A stretch of DNA of 64,000 bases from Tenebrio molitor (taxonomy: Eukaryota > Arthropoda > Insecta > Coleoptera > Tenebrionidae): the NCBI RefSeq assembly GCF_963966145.1, contig NC_091046.1, positions 24,738,001-24,802,000 of the forward strand. The letters are read 5' to 3'. The notes beneath the pieces were generated by a model. That model saw nothing but the letters and a program-made list of their open reading frames with translations. It searched no databases and had not been told where the DNA came from. The position numbers and the translations under genes are program-made. Shown here one piece after another: positions 21,623 through 33,125 of the stretch (positions within the stretch are counted from its first letter, which is position 1; each line of letters begins with the position of its first letter).

Positions 21623-22856
21623 CTGTTGTAAATGACTAGGCACTTTGAATAAATCCTTTTTTAGACACCCTTAATGAAAAAGGTAATTTTACATACTACC
21701 AAGCGAACGAAAAGAAACTCTTTTTCGGCCGCACTTTTTTGGACGCACTTTTCGGCCGCAAATTTTCAAGTCGTACTTTTCTGACCCCGGACCGTGGCGC
21801 CATCTGTTGGTCTGTTTAGTAAGTTAACAACGAAACCGACAAAACCGAGTAAACCGACTGAAAACAATGAAAATGTAACAACCATTTTTAACATTTAACC
21901 AAAGTATTTTATTTACCCGAAAAAGTGTTGTACTATTGGGACCAAAAAAAGTGGGACATCACTGTCACTGTTTTAACTTTTAATGTGAAATGACCATTAT
22001 CTGTTTCTAACCCTGCTTTGAATTGATTAACGTTATCATTAAGTATTGTAGGATGTACGGAATAAGTGTAAGTAAGCACGTAGCGAATATTTGTTTAATG
22101 GAAAGTCCCAATCAAAATCTACCTTTATCAAAAGAAGAGGGAGATTTGGAAAAGGGCTGAAGGGGGGCTGGAGATTAGGTTTGCAAAGCATGGCAGGTAA
22201 GAAATGTACGTAGGCTTCATTTTTCTAGAAGATATGCCCAAGAAAATATAGTAAATACATAACACACTATTTCGCACCCGAATTTGACACTTATGTGAAG
22301 ACATTCCCTTAAAAATGTTAGTCATTACTCATCACTCATTAGTCATTATTAATAAATCCGAGATATCGCTGTACCTATAGAACACGTAGAACGTTTAGGT
22401 ATTTTCCCCTCAGTAGATGTTGAGTTCTCGTCTTGTGTCTTCCGTAAAAATGTGGCAGCCGTGTCTAAACCAAGAACACCGTTGAAGGTGAAAATTAACT
22501 CTGAATTGTGGAAAAATTGCGTTAATCACGTGAAAAAAATCTAAGACAGTTTCCTTTCGGGTGCAACTGTACAAAATATTATAATTAATTTAAATGATGA
22601 CAGTGACGATGATTTTGATGAATCTTAAATATTTTCTTGTTCTTGCTTATTAATTTGTATATTAATTTACCTACTTTATTTAAAATAAATTGTGTTATAA
22701 TTTGTCATCAATTTAGTATCAAATTCGGTGCGAGAATGGTCTGTTGTTTACATTTATTCGAAATTTATTACCTGCTAACCCCCAAGCCCACCGAGCCCTG
22801 ACCCAAGCTGCCACCTATTGTTTGGTAATTGCAGTCAAAACCATAAAGTTTTAGGG
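21623..22856. other. Stretch with one weak coding fragment
   Basis: Between about 22485 and 22627 (plus) the frame reads ELWKNCVNHVKKI, a stop, then NIIINLNDDSDDDFDES and a stop. An acidic tail of this kind ends some transposase-derived proteins; the identification is weak. A low-complexity TTCGGCCGCACTTTT repeat lies near 21725-21775. Confidence 0.3.
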
Positions 22857-23011
22857 TAGCTCAATTTTCTAGACGTATACTGTACTACCCTGTAAACTGC
22901 CAGGTACAGAACGAAAGTGATGATTGACAGCGGTCTACTTAAGTCGCTTATCGGCATCTCAATAGAACTATTGCCCTGCCATAAAATCTCTGCAGCTCTG
23001 GGACAACTATA
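22857..23011. repeat. Partial copy of the 25.1-kb MITE
   Basis: The reverse complement matches 25074-25230: TATAGTT.TCCCAGAGCTGC, ATTTTATGGCAGGGCAATAG, GATAAGCGAC, CTGTCAATCATCA and TTTACAGGGTAGTAC. One terminus is lost. Confidence 0.7.
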
Positions 23012-23531
23012 CATTTGTATAAATCCTTGGAAAATGTAAGTTCGGCAAAACTTTTTTGGATAATAATGTGATTTTCGTCTAAAGGGACTTTGTTCTAGGT
23101 CATTTCAATATTATTACTTCAGCCTGCTTCTTAAATAACTGTTCATTTGTTGTCGTTTGAGTTTTTTTTTTTTTGGTTATCATAGACAAGTCCCAAAACG
23201 TAGCTTGATACTTGAGAAATGGATGCACAGTGAAATTGTGGGAAGTAGTGGAAAGAGATCCACTGTAGAGTGGTATATAACTCCTAGAGGAGTTTTTGAG
23301 AGTTAAATTTGCGTTCGCAGCCTGGTTGCCACAGACTTTATGAAGTAAATGCAAACAAATCTAAATAGTTAACATAATATTTATAATTTATTTTTCACTC
23401 TAGAAACATTTTGATAATTAACAGTTTTATTTAAACACAAATAGTGCCAATTTTAACAATAAAAGCGTAGCCAATTATCAATCGAAAAACGCCCCTAGGA
23501 ACCAGAATGGAGCCAACTCTATTTAATATAG
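23012..23531. other. Stretch without a recognised gene
   Basis: AT-rich. The minus frame 23100-23354 (84 codons) resembles nothing known. Confidence 0.3.
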
Positions 23532-23806
23532 GTATAGTGGAACCTGAAATATAGTGATTTTATGAGGGATGGAGTACATTAACTTGAGAGGGTCAGTTAT
23601 GGCAGGGCAATAAACTTCTGGCAATCGTCGCGCGACTGGGCTCTACCCACCTTTGTCTCCGATGGTCCATTTTCAGGCGGCTCAAAAACATCTGTCATAG
23701 AAGATTTATAACTCTCTTGAAGTTGGTAATAAAAGTGACCCCAAAATTGTAAAAGAAATTATCGACCAGAGTCCATAAAATCACTATATTTCTGGTTCCA
23801 CTATAC
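23532..23806. mobile_element. 275-bp MITE
   Basis: GTATAGTGGAACCTGAAATA plus TAGTGATTTTAT is inverted as ATAAAATCACTATATTTCTGGTTCCACTATAC. About 33-bp TIRs; no ORF. Confidence 0.7.
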
Positions 23807-24107
23807 ACTAACTTTAGTCCACTGTAAACGAAGCCGTCGGAGGATTTTCGGTCTTTCTTGCAAGTCGGATTTCTCATTCCTATCTGCGCATCTCAAGTAT
23901 CAAGCTATGTTTTGCGACTTGTATGTATTTCATATCATGTCGAATTGAACTTGCAAAGCGTGGAAAATTTTTGATTAAAGAAAAAATGAGTCAAACCTGT
24001 AAGGAACAATTATAATCACTTTTGGGTAATTAGAAGTAATTTGACTTTAGCTGTTGAAATGATTAATATACTCGTAGATATGTATGAATTCACCTTGTGA
24101 AACACTA
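23807..24107. other. Stretch without a recognised gene
   Basis: Nothing supported; AT-rich spacer between two MITEs. Confidence 0.3.
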
Positions 24108-24341
24108 CAGGGTTATTATAAATGATTGTCCCATCGCAGTTGGCGTGGAAAACCCACACAAATTTTGGATGTGCCGCCACCCCCGTAACGTTAGATAAAC
24201 TAGTAGGTAGACAGGTTTCCAGTATGGCCGGTAGCGCCACCTATCGGCGATACTAGTCTCACTCATGTTATGAGGCTTCCTGCACATTAAACTACATCAC
24301 CAACGCCTACTGCGATGGGGCAATCTTTTATAATGACCCTG
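24108..24341. mobile_element. 234-bp MITE with CAGGGTTATTATAAATGATT ends
   Basis: Left CAGGGTTATTATAAATGATTGTCCCATCGC is inverted as GCGATGGGGCAATCTTTTATAATGACCCTG and is TA-flanked (24106-24107, 24342-24343). The CAGGGT.ATTATAAATGATTG terminus recurs in several different MITEs of the window. Confidence 0.75.
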
Positions 24342-24343
24342 TA

Positions 24344-25073
24344 TTTCAGTACACGTAAAATTGTTATCTTGTCAAATAAATTGGCGTTATTCAGATATTT
24401 CGAATACAATCCAGTACATATTTATCCTCCAAAAATACATTTTTTTCGTTTGTAATTTTTTACATTTAAACCATAATTGTCCTATGTTCAGTAATGGAAC
24501 ACTTTGAATTTCTGATTAATTCTTTTGTTAATCCACCATAAAATTCAAGTTAAATATTGGGTACACACTGATTATGACTGCGCAATTTGTGGTTTTCCAT
24601 CGCAAAGCAGCACGCCTACATGTTGAAAACGGTAAAAATATGTTTTCTAAAAATAATACAAAACATAATTTATGACCTAAAAAATTTAACGGTCTCCATT
24701 TACATGTTACAAAATTTAGATTCACAATTTATTTATTATCATTTAATACAAATTTTCGAATTAATGAAACGAACTGTAACATTATCTACGCACAACCATT
24801 TGGTTCATAATTACGTAAATTAAGATGTTTACATTTCTTTAACATGGTAGTCTGAAGTCTTAGTTTCATATTCGCTTGATTAATTTATTTAAATGGATGA
24901 ACAATAAAAGAGATTATAATTATACCAGTTAAACAAACGAAGCTATGAATTAAAATGTTATTTGCCTAGAGTGAACTTGGACAATTTTCTTGATATAACT
25001 ACGGTGCAATCTACAGTTACTTAAATAAGGGGCGGCTATGATTTTGACAGTTTCAGATTTTTCGTACCTTTGC
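24344..25073. other. Stretch without a recognised gene
   Basis: AT-rich; short frames only. Nothing supported. Confidence 0.3.
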
Positions 25074-25328
25074 TATAGTTCTCCCAGAGCTACAGCGATT
25101 TTATGGCAGGGCAATAGTAATTATTACGCCTGTTGAGATACCGATAAGCGACGTAAACAGACCCCTGTCAATCATCATGTTCGTTCTATACCTGTCAGTT
25201 TACAGGGTAGTACTTGGACGAATTTATGATTAGGGGTTGTACTTGCGGTTTAAACCTATTGTCGGTGTTGTTAACGTTTATACAATGGTACCCTGCCATA
25301 AAATCGCTGCAGCTCTGGGAGAACTATA
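25074..25328. mobile_element. 255-bp MITE with about 38-bp TIRs
   Basis: TATAGTTCTCCCAGAGCT(A/G)CAGCGATTTTATGGCAGGG is present at both ends, inverted. A truncated relative is at 22857-23011. Confidence 0.75.
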
Positions 25329-25331
25329 ACT

Positions 25332-25471
25332 AAGGGGGTCATTCACGAAACTCAGATAATTTGCAAATCGTAAACGGCAAATACGAGTACAATGCTTCAA
25401 CATAAGTTGTCATGGTTTTGAATTTGCAATGTCTTATCGAGCCTTACCGAGTTTCGTGAATGACCCCCTCA
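25332..25471. mobile_element. 140-bp MITE
   Basis: AGGGGGTCATTCACGAAACTC is inverted as GAGTTTCGTGAATGACCCCCT. It abuts the preceding MITE (3-base gap), with CTAA/GCTA-like flanks. Confidence 0.7.
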
Positions 25472-26360
25472 GCTAATAAACATCAAACAACTGTCACTAT
25501 GTATCGAATTTTAACGCAAAAATGGTTTTTTACTTCAGAACATAAAAGATTCATCCTACTTTCGTAATCGTGTTTTCAATAGCAGAAAATGGACATATAG
25601 CGCTATTGCCTGTTTGACCGAGTTTCGGCAAAATTTTCCAAATTTAAATTGAAACAGGTATGTATATGCAACCACAAATACTTCCATCATTCCAGAGCAT
25701 CTGTCGAAATACGTCCAAAACCTCAAAGCCTTCTTTGGTCTAAATACATAATTCTTGATCGCACGGTACAAAATCATTCAATAAACATAGGTAGGTATTC
25801 GGCTAATTTATAAGAAAGTAGTTAAAGAGAATCTGAGAACGCATTACCTATGTGTCTTCTTGTTGCACTTGCTGTTAGGATTAATAATAGCTAAGATGTA
25901 TAATTGATTAGTATTATTATACTAGAGCAGTTAAAATAAATATGTAAACAGAATTTCATTAAAAAATGATATACAGCTGGTTCAAAACAAAACGGTATAT
26001 GTACCTATTTCTGTGGAATTAATTCTAACAATAAGTACTGTACGGCTATATTGATTATTATTAGAGTTTCCTTCAACAAAATTTTATATTTAAATGCGTT
26101 TACCTACACGAAATACTACTTTAGGAAATGAAATTTATTGCATTTAAAATGTATTTAGGAGCTACTTGGGATATATATCCTTGAGGCATATGAAAATGAA
26201 ATAAATATTACAATAACTTATTTACCCAAGCACGCAATAAATAATACTTTAAAACGAACAGGATATATGTACATACATATGTATTATTATCATGGAAACT
26301 GCCACATTTTTGTTTACTACTACTGAGGGAATAATAAAACTTCAGAATGAATCGTAGGTA
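25472..26360. other. Stretch without a recognised gene
   Basis: AT-rich; nothing supported. Confidence 0.3.
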
Positions 26361-26481
26361 CTATCGGTGGACATTAAAACTTGGGACATCCAAAATTTAC
26401 TTATTGTGTATCAGACTTTTGAACTCTCACTCAAAATAAAAACAGTCAATATTTAAAATTAACTCTTGTCAAATTTAAAAA

Positions 26482-27542
26482 ATGTCTAATTTAACAGACG
26501 TGCAAAAGCAGACTATTGCACAACGCCTCCGAGATGGCGTATCTATGCGAGCTATTGCCTATGAATTAGGTATTAGCAAGAATACTGTCTTACTAGCAAA
26601 GCAACGAATTGCAGAATATGGGAAAATTGCAAGAAGACCAGGTTCGGCTCGTCCAAAAGTGACGACTAATGAAGAGGATGATCGACTCATTAATTTTCTT
26701 CGTCACCGTCCTTTCCAGTCAGCAGTCAACGCTCGACTAGAAACAGCTTTTCCTGCATGTTTAAAAACGGCTCGAAAAAGAATCCGGGAATCTGAATTGC
26801 GAAATAGATCTGCGACGAATAAAATTTATTTAACCGAAGAGAATAAAGCAGGTAGAATACGTTTTGCGCAAGAATACATTAATCAGGACAATAATATATG
26901 GAATAATGTGGTATTTTCGGATGAGAAGACTTTTCAGTCTTCTCACAATGGACGTATCCGAGTATACAGACCGCCAGGAACTCGATATAATGAACAATAT
27001 GTTAAAAATTATGATAGAAGTGGTCGCTTTTCGTTAAATATATGGGGATGGATCAGCAGCAGAGGTCCTGGAGTATGTGTGATAGTGGAGGAGAGATTAA
27101 ATAGTGCTATTTATCGCAGACTGTTGGAAGAAGTTATGCTTCCATCTGTCTTACCTGTATTTGGCCAACAAAACTTTATATTTCAACATGTAATTTTTAT
27201 TTATCATTTATTTTTCAATGTTATAAATTGCTAAAATTTTAGGATAATTGTCCTGTTCATCGAGCAAGAGCGGTTAGGGAATATTTAGAAGCTCAAAGAG
27301 TAAACGTTTTACCATGGCCTTCCAAAAGTCCGGATTTAAATCCGATAGAACAAGTTTGGGGATATATGACAAAATTCATGTATAAAAATGATTTCCGTCC
27401 CCAAAATGCGGAGGAACTACAACAAAAAATTATTGAAGCATGGCACGTAATAACGCCAGAATATATCACAAATTTGGTTACTTCTATGCCTCGTCGGCTA
27501 CAAAGTGTTATTGATAATAACGGGGAGATGACAAAATACTAG
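26482..27542 (+). CDS. Tc1-like DD34E transposase, two exons, apparently intact
   Basis: The exons are 26482-27189 and 27243-27542, spliced in phase 0 to a 335-aa protein, close to the usual size for Tc1 transposases. Residues 1-50 form the first HTH (LRDGVSMRAIAYELGISKNT). RRPGSARPK follows as the GRPR-like hook, then a second HTH. Catalytic residues are Asp147 (VVFSDEKTF), Asp237 (first codon of exon 2, HDNCPVH across the junction) and Glu272 (SPDLNPIEQVW); 34 residues separate the last two. It would cut and paste the element at TA sites in the nucleus. The ATG follows a short AT-rich leader. No stop or frameshift was seen. Without splicing, translation would end soon after residue 236, before two of three catalytic residues. 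Confidence 0.85.
27190..27242 (+). other. 53-bp putative intron in the Tc1-like transposase gene
   Basis: It starts GTAATTTTT and ends AAAATTTTAG, is extremely AT-rich, and has in-frame stops. Removing it restores the invariant HDN motif exactly. Fly and beetle introns of 50-60 bp are common. The alternative, a 53-bp insertion mutation, is less likely given the perfect GT/AG ends. Confidence 0.75.
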
Positions 27543-28051
27543 TCTTTTCTTGTTTTATTTTTTTATAACGTTACAATAAACGTGCTGCTATTTCCTTATT
27601 TTCATTAACCACTAACCAGAGAAGGTGCTGACATTTCGTCTCATTAACCTGTTAATAAAATGGTCGTCCATAACCACTACAGGAGTGAAATGTAGCCAGA
27701 GATGGGCGTTGAAACCCTTTGAAGCTAAGAGATGGTAGATCGGATCAAAGAACTGAACTTTAACTTGATGTTTCTGACAATATGTCATTAGCATGTCATA
27801 AATTTTATAACCTTATTTGTAAAAAGCCACATTTACGCAATGTATATTTGTGATTTTTGACTTTATACAATTGTCATGTTTGTCCCAGTTTTTTATGTCC
27901 ACCGATAGTACCTACATAATTACTTCAAAGTTAAAATATATGGTTAACATTTCAAAAAGATAAAGATCAGATGTTATTATTTATTACAACATACATAATT
28001 TTATTTTTCATGCATCCTGGTAAATTTTGGAAATTTTCATAATTATAAGTA

Positions 28052-28324
28052 TTGGGTGATTCAAAATGATTGTGGATAAGTATGGCAACTATGTACGAAA
28101 ATGTATGTCGCAACTGTGTGGGTAGGATAGAGCTGACATTTCTTTGACAGTTCATAGTCACGCAATTTTGAAAATTGTCAAATCAATGTGCAATGGTATA
28201 AAAAAATCAAATGCACGCTTATGAAATGTCATACAAATGTCAACTCTACCCCACCCACACAGTTGCCACATAAATGTTCGTACATAGTTGCCATACTTAT
28301 CCACAATCATTTTGAATCACCTAA
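28052..28324. mobile_element. 273-bp MITE
   Basis: TTGGGTGATTCAAAATGATT plus GTGGATAAGTATGGCAAC is inverted as GTTGCCATACTTATCCACAATCATTTTGAATCACCTAA, a TIR of about 48 bp. TA lies at 28050-28051 and 28325-28326. Confidence 0.8.
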
Positions 28325-28326
28325 TA

Positions 28327-28428
28327 CGGAGTTATTATAAATGTTTCTGACATCTAGTTGGCGCAGCGGCACACCTAAAGCATGGCGCACAGCCACGAAC
28401 GATGTTAGAAACATTTATAATAATCCTG
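28327..28428. mobile_element. 102-bp MITE directly abutting the previous one
   Basis: CGGAGTTATTATAAATGTTTC is inverted as GAAACATTTATAATAATCCTG. TA lies at 28325-28326, shared with the neighbouring MITE, and at 28429-28430. A truncated relative is at 37152-37227. Confidence 0.75.
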
Positions 28429-28430
28429 TA

Positions 28431-29202
28431 TGTATTATAACAACGATCACAATAACACACATTTATTAGCGGCCAAAAAAGTAGGTTGTTTTCTGTTTCT
28501 ATACTTCTTCTACAGTTACGTACGCGTATTTCTTTCTTTCTTTACAAAGCATTCATTGTGTTTTGGTATTTAAAAATTAAATCAGGAATCCAAGTAGGTA
28601 TTCTGTTAATTTGAAAGATTGAAAGATATATCTGTCATTGCCTTTTTCGTTCATATTTAATATTTGAAAAGGTTTTCGAACGATGACTGAATCGATATAA
28701 TCCTGCTTACCCATTCCTTTTGTGATTTTAATTGCTTATTATTGTTATTAAATCATACTTTGTTGAGAGAGGTGTTTTTCTGTCAGAACTTGACATTCAT
28801 TAGGCTGACGTTAAAAGCTGTCTATGTTTTATGCGCATTATGATAATGCCGAATATTGTAATAGGGATCGAGATTGCTTTGTGAATTGCCTTTTGGGTTG
28901 CATTTTTACCTGGTCAAGCTCGTCATCTTACGTGAATCATCCTGTATTTACCGAAGATAATTATCGTTATTGTTTGAAGAACTTGTTTTTAAATTTTGTT
29001 TTTCATCAAATAATTTTTTTAATGTTCCAAACTCTTGGTTCCTACCTTTGCTCTGTTTCGATCCTTTTTCTTCAATGCTCGTTTTTGTTCCTAGCATTAG
29101 ATAAGTCTTTGCCTGTGGATAGTTAAAAATTTCAAAGTAACATTGTTAAATAACCTGTACTTATTTTTTTTACAAGTTAAGTTAAATTATATAAAAAGTT
29201 AA
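28431..29202. other. Stretch without a recognised gene
   Basis: A 100-codon plus frame at 28824 is Phe/Leu-rich and resembles nothing known; probably chance. Confidence 0.3.
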
Positions 29203-29362
29203 GGCCCGGTTGCATAAAGCTTACTTAAGATCGCGTCAAGTCGGAAATCCGCCCATTTGATTGGCTGATTCAGATCCAATGTTAAATATCCCCTAATCAG
29301 ATCGCTTCACAGTATGTTAACTTTAACAACGAATTGACATCGCTTTATAATACAACCGGGCC
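29203..29362. mobile_element. 160-bp MITE with GGCCCGGTTG ends
   Basis: GGCCCGGTTGCATAAAGC is inverted as GCTTTATAATACAACCGGGCC. Resembles PIF/Harbinger-type MITEs, but the flanks (TAA / TAT) are not an exact duplication. Confidence 0.6.
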
Positions 29363-29550
29363 TATGTACAGTACCAATTATTATTGTGCTAGACTTCGTT
29401 TCAATAGTAATTAAAGGATACCTTCCTGCTTCCTATGTGAACGGATTTTGATAAATGTCAGAACTTGTCAAAACGAAACGTCAAGCAAATTTTTAAGATT
29501 TTAAGGGATAAAGCCTTTAAGGGGCTCGTCGAACAAAAAAACGTTGTATT

Positions 29551-29662
29551 CAACTCGTTCGTGTGTAAATTGGGTTTTTTTTGGCATGAGCGGGCCAGTT
29601 TAAAACGCGAGTTAAACGATCCACTCATACCAAAAAAAAAACAATTTACACACGAACTACTA
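29551..29662. repeat. Short foldback
   Basis: CAACTCGTTCGTGTGTAAATTG is inverted as CAATTTACACACGAACTACT, with inner arms GGTTTTTTTTGGCATGAG / CTCATACCAAAAAAAA. It distorts the translation of overlapping frames. Confidence 0.6.
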
Positions 29663-29718
29663 TTATAGTTTCAAGTGATTTTTTTTTTTAATTACGAGTA
29701 CATTATAGCTATTAAGCC

Positions 29719-29828
29719 AACAAGTGTTTTATAGACGATTTAAAAATCGAGATCGTAGTTTAAATCAGAGCGATCGCAGGGAGCGAGGATTTAATAGATC
29801 GAGATTTTTAAACTATAAAACACGCGTT
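29719..29828. repeat. Short foldback
   Basis: AAGTGTTTTATAG..TTTAAAAATC..GAGATC pairs with GATCGAGATTTTTAAACTATAAAACACGC. GAGCGATCGCAGGGAGCG forms the loop. Confidence 0.6.
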
Positions 29829-31314
29829 GTCTTCAAGATTTTTTCTAACACTAACATCTTATCAGAAATTTTAATAAATTCAGAAATTATTCGAGGCGCG
29901 TCACAATACACAAAATGCGGAGGTTGCCGTGGGTACTATGGTAATAATATCAACAAATTTGGAAAAAAACAATTTTCATCGTTGAAATGTGCCAAAACGT
30001 TCCAGAAGAAATTAGAAAAAAGGGGCAATTTTTTACCAATGAAGTCTAAAAGTGCATACGAAAAGGTGTATGTATATGTATATGGGGTAAGTGTGTAGAA
30101 CTTCATTAAAAGTTAATTCACACTACGGCAAGAATCATTTGAAGAAAATGTAAAGATTGCCAGTTTTCGATGGCCGGGCACTTGCATTGGATGAAACAGC
30201 AGAAGTTAAAGAGGAAGATGTTAGGAACAACAGCACGAAGCTAATGTGGCAGTTCCAATTCAATAATTGTACTTTTCACTTTTGTGATAATTACTGTAAA
30301 AATGATGAATAAAATGTTACTTGAATGATATGTGTGAGCGTATTTTATGACTCTATAAGATACGTTGCTATTGACGACGTGTCTTATAGAGAAAAGCGTA
30401 TTTTATGGGAAACATAAGGTGTGAGCTCAAATGCACCATGGAAACAGTATAAGATATTAGTGTTAGAAAAAGTATATTGGCCATTTGTTGCTCTTTATAA
30501 AATCCATCTAATTTTATTAAAATATATGTTTTTAATTTACACTATGGCACTGAAACTGTTAAAAATTTAACAGAGCTAAAGCCCGGTGGAGGACAAATTG
30601 TTGGTTGCAAGGGCACTGCGTCTAGATAATCAATATTCTCTGACCTTAAACTCTGCAGTATGTACAACTAAAATCCTCACTTAAATAAACTGATTTTATA
30701 AAGGGATGGAATTATCGGCCTAGCTGTTGAATCATCCACATTAAATTTATTGATATCTACCCTCTCGACAAAAATAATTATACTTACGTTTACTTTTCGT
30801 TGGAAGCTTTGTGATTATTATCTCTTAAAATATAGGTCTTATTGTATTCTGTTGCTTTGTAAAAAATAGAAAGTACGTTTACTTGAATTACAGAGATTTT
30901 TTTTCAACAATATGCTCTACTATAATTCAATTTTTACCCTTTTCCTCGCTTTCTCTCTATTGAAACGACAGAAACAGAAAAAAACAAAAAAGGCGGCACG
31001 TTTATTTATTGTTGGTTACTTTGTGGTTATTTTATGCTCCTGTAAATTTGACAATTTTTAATTTCTTTCACTTATTACATTGATTACAAACATAACTTTT
31101 CGAAGCAATTATCACCAAATTTGAAACATAATATGCAGTTATTTATGATCAATTCAAATTTGTTTCTGATCCTAGCTCAAACATACGTAAAGATAATGAC
31201 GTCATCGCAAAAGGGTAAAATTGGACTCTACATATATTTTCATTATCTAAGGTTTATTGATAGGAATTGTTAAATGAAAGCTTGTTTGTTTAACAATTTT
31301 TTCATTTACTTATA
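29829..31314. other. Stretch with possible coding fragments
   Basis: Plus frames around 29905-30030 (KCGGCRGYYGNNINKFGKK, then SSLKC) and 30163-30308 (FDGRALALDETAEVKEEDV, then a stop after CKNDE) read protein-like but are unassigned. They could be a decayed gene end. A perfect small hairpin, CTCTATAAGATACGT / ACGTGTCTTATAGAG, sits at 30350-30391. The rest is AT-rich. Confidence 0.25.
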
Positions 31315-31537
31315 CGGTTGGCTTCAAAAAAAACGGGAACTGTCAGAAAAAGTTCGGTCAGATTTTATTAAATTTTTCTAGTTTGAAACAGCCTTTTAGA
31401 ATTTAGGTTAAAAAACTGCACTTATGTGTCAGAAATATCACCGTCAAACAGACACAAATTGACATAAATTGACAAATTAAATTTTCAGTTCACATTAGGT
31501 CAAATTTCATTTCCTGTTTTTTTTTTGAAGCCAACTG
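31315..31537. mobile_element. 223-bp MITE
   Basis: CGGTTGGCTTCAAAAAAAAC plus GGGAA is inverted as TTTCCTG(T)nGAAGCCAACTG, with TA at 31313-31314 and 31538-31539. Confidence 0.7.
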
Positions 31538-31852
31538 TACCTATCCTAGTATTCGAATTAAATAACTAACTCGCGGTAGTGGTTCCGTTAAAATGAAATA
31601 ATTAACTAACAAAAATAATAATTTACTAAATTTTAGTTATTCGATTACTTAGTAACTTGGATTAATTACTATACCTGTCTAAATTCGGAATAACTTGTTA
31701 GACTGATAGAATGCAGTTTTTGAAATATCCTTAGATAATAAAATTCCCAAACCATAATATTAAAATATTAACAAAGCATCATAGATTGTGTTGGGAATAT
31801 CTTGAAATATTCGCGCCACTGGTTCTTGTTGGTTGTTACGAAACCCACGCGA
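31538..31852. other. Stretch without a recognised gene
   Basis: AT-rich spacer; nothing supported. Confidence 0.3.
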
Positions 31853-31990
31853 AATAGTATATTATACCCCAAGGTGAAGAAGTTCAGGATTATAGCCAGA
31901 GCGCCAAGATTAGAGCCCGAGGCGTGTCGATGGTTCTAAGGCGCGGAGACTATAAGGGACTTCTTCACCGTGGTTTATATACTATTTTTT
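31853..31990. repeat. Short foldback, variable-core family (copy 5)
   Basis: Ends AATAGTATATTATAC and TATATACTATTTTTT are followed by CCACTAC. The stem AAGGTGAAGAAGT...ATTATAG pairs with CTATAAGGGACTTCTTCACC, and the core has a CGCC..GGCG pair. Confidence 0.7.
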
Positions 31991-32678
31991 CCACTACTAG
32001 AGACGTTAAAACCCTTTCGGATAATAATAATTATTAATCAAATTATTTTGTCGGATGCGACGATCCGAGTTCTCATTTTTCAACGGTTGCTATGAAAATC
32101 GTCTACGTTAACCAATGAAATAAACGAAAATCTTCCGTTGCTAAGTGACGGCTTGTACATCATTGACCTTGGTTAATAATGAAACATTTATTAACCTAGA
32201 GGAGAGAATTTCAACTTCTGGGTTCAGTTCGAGGGGCAATAATGACGCCCTCTAAGACTAGTAGTGGAAAAAAGAAATTATATGACATTTCACATTTGAA
32301 ACTGTCACGTGGTTTAAGGATTTAGATTTGCGATTTTTCATCTTTAAAGCTTTTTTTGCGTTTTTCTGGTTTTAAAAGTTATTAGTTTTGATCGTGTTGC
32401 TGTTTTCATCAGTTCCGTTGCGGTTTTTTGTTGTTTTTTTTTTTTTAATTTGTGAAGTGAATGCGTGCCTCAAGAATCTAACATAATGAACACTTTAAGT
32501 GACATTACAAACATCGAAAATGATACAGAGGTAATTTTTGTTCATGCATTAAATATTAAATAATCTCTTGTTTGTGTTTAGCCACAGTGACTTTAATTTT
32601 CAATTGTAGGTAATTTTTTAGAGAAATTATTATTAGTGTTTACTTTAAAGACGGTCGATATAATAATATACATCGAGC
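31991..32678. other. Stretch with a possible 5' exon
   Basis: At 32486 an ATG opens a 15-codon frame (MNTLSDITNIENDTE) ending at a good splice donor (GAG/GTAATTTTT at 32530/32531), after a leader without other ATGs nearby. It could be the first exon of an unknown gene. No downstream exon found. Confidence 0.25.
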
Positions 32679-32865
32679 GATCAAATTAATTTGTAATCGA
32701 GTCATCCATGGATTTGAATCCGTATGTTTTTTGTGATTAATATCTCGAGATCTAACCTGTGTTTCGCGGTGTGATTATTGGAGCATGGAGTTCAAGTAAC
32801 GACATACGGTTTCGGATTCATGGATAACTGGATTACAAATTACTGGATAACAAATTAATTTGATC
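32679..32865. mobile_element. 187-bp MITE (copy 1 of 2)
   Basis: GATCAAATTAATTTGTAATC plus ATCCATGGATTTGAATCCGTATGT is inverted near the right end (ACATACGG..GGATTCATGGAT..GATTACAAAT). The second copy is 36955-37130 in the same orientation. Confidence 0.75.
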
Positions 32866-33125
32866 ACTTTTTATTAATAAAACCTAATATATTACTCCTA
32901 CTATACTGAAGTTTTCTTTCGTCTTTCCAGTGCAAACATGCAGAATAATAATAAAACATCACGTATAAATCTGCACTAATACTGCAACTACTCGTATTAA
33001 ATGTTTAGGGCTTGGAAAAACATCACAAGAAACACCTCATCCATCTCGTGTCCATTCAAATACTTTAAGAACATTCCTAAAATTACATTAAGAAAAAAGT
33101 AAAATATTCCCAGTGCAGACAAGTA
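32866..33125. other. Short stretch without a recognised gene
   Basis: AT-rich; nothing supported. Confidence 0.3.

Larger units (their letters stand above)
26361..27908 (+). mobile_element. Complete 1.55-kb Tc1-like transposon
   Basis: TIRs CTATCGGTGGACATTAAAAC and the inverse ending ATGTCCACCGATAG are bracketed by TA (26359-26360, 27909-27910), the canonical Tc1/mariner target duplication. The gene inside (26482-27542) is open once a short intron is removed. The only structurally complete transposon with an apparently intact gene in this window. MITEs at 13732-13917, 40551-40759 and 49010-49411 share the GGTGGACA terminus and could be its non-autonomous dependants. Confidence 0.9.

Noticed and set aside
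22485..22627. Acidic-tailed coding fragment as a host gene end
   Set aside because: A stop splits it and the match to transposase-derived tails is only impressionistic.
28824..29126. 100-codon Phe/Leu-rich plus frame
   Set aside because: Composition follows the T-rich strand; no credible transmembrane protein family.
29724..30098. 124-codon plus frame
   Set aside because: Its first third is the stem of a foldback repeat; only a short Cys-containing part looks protein-like, so the whole is not a gene.
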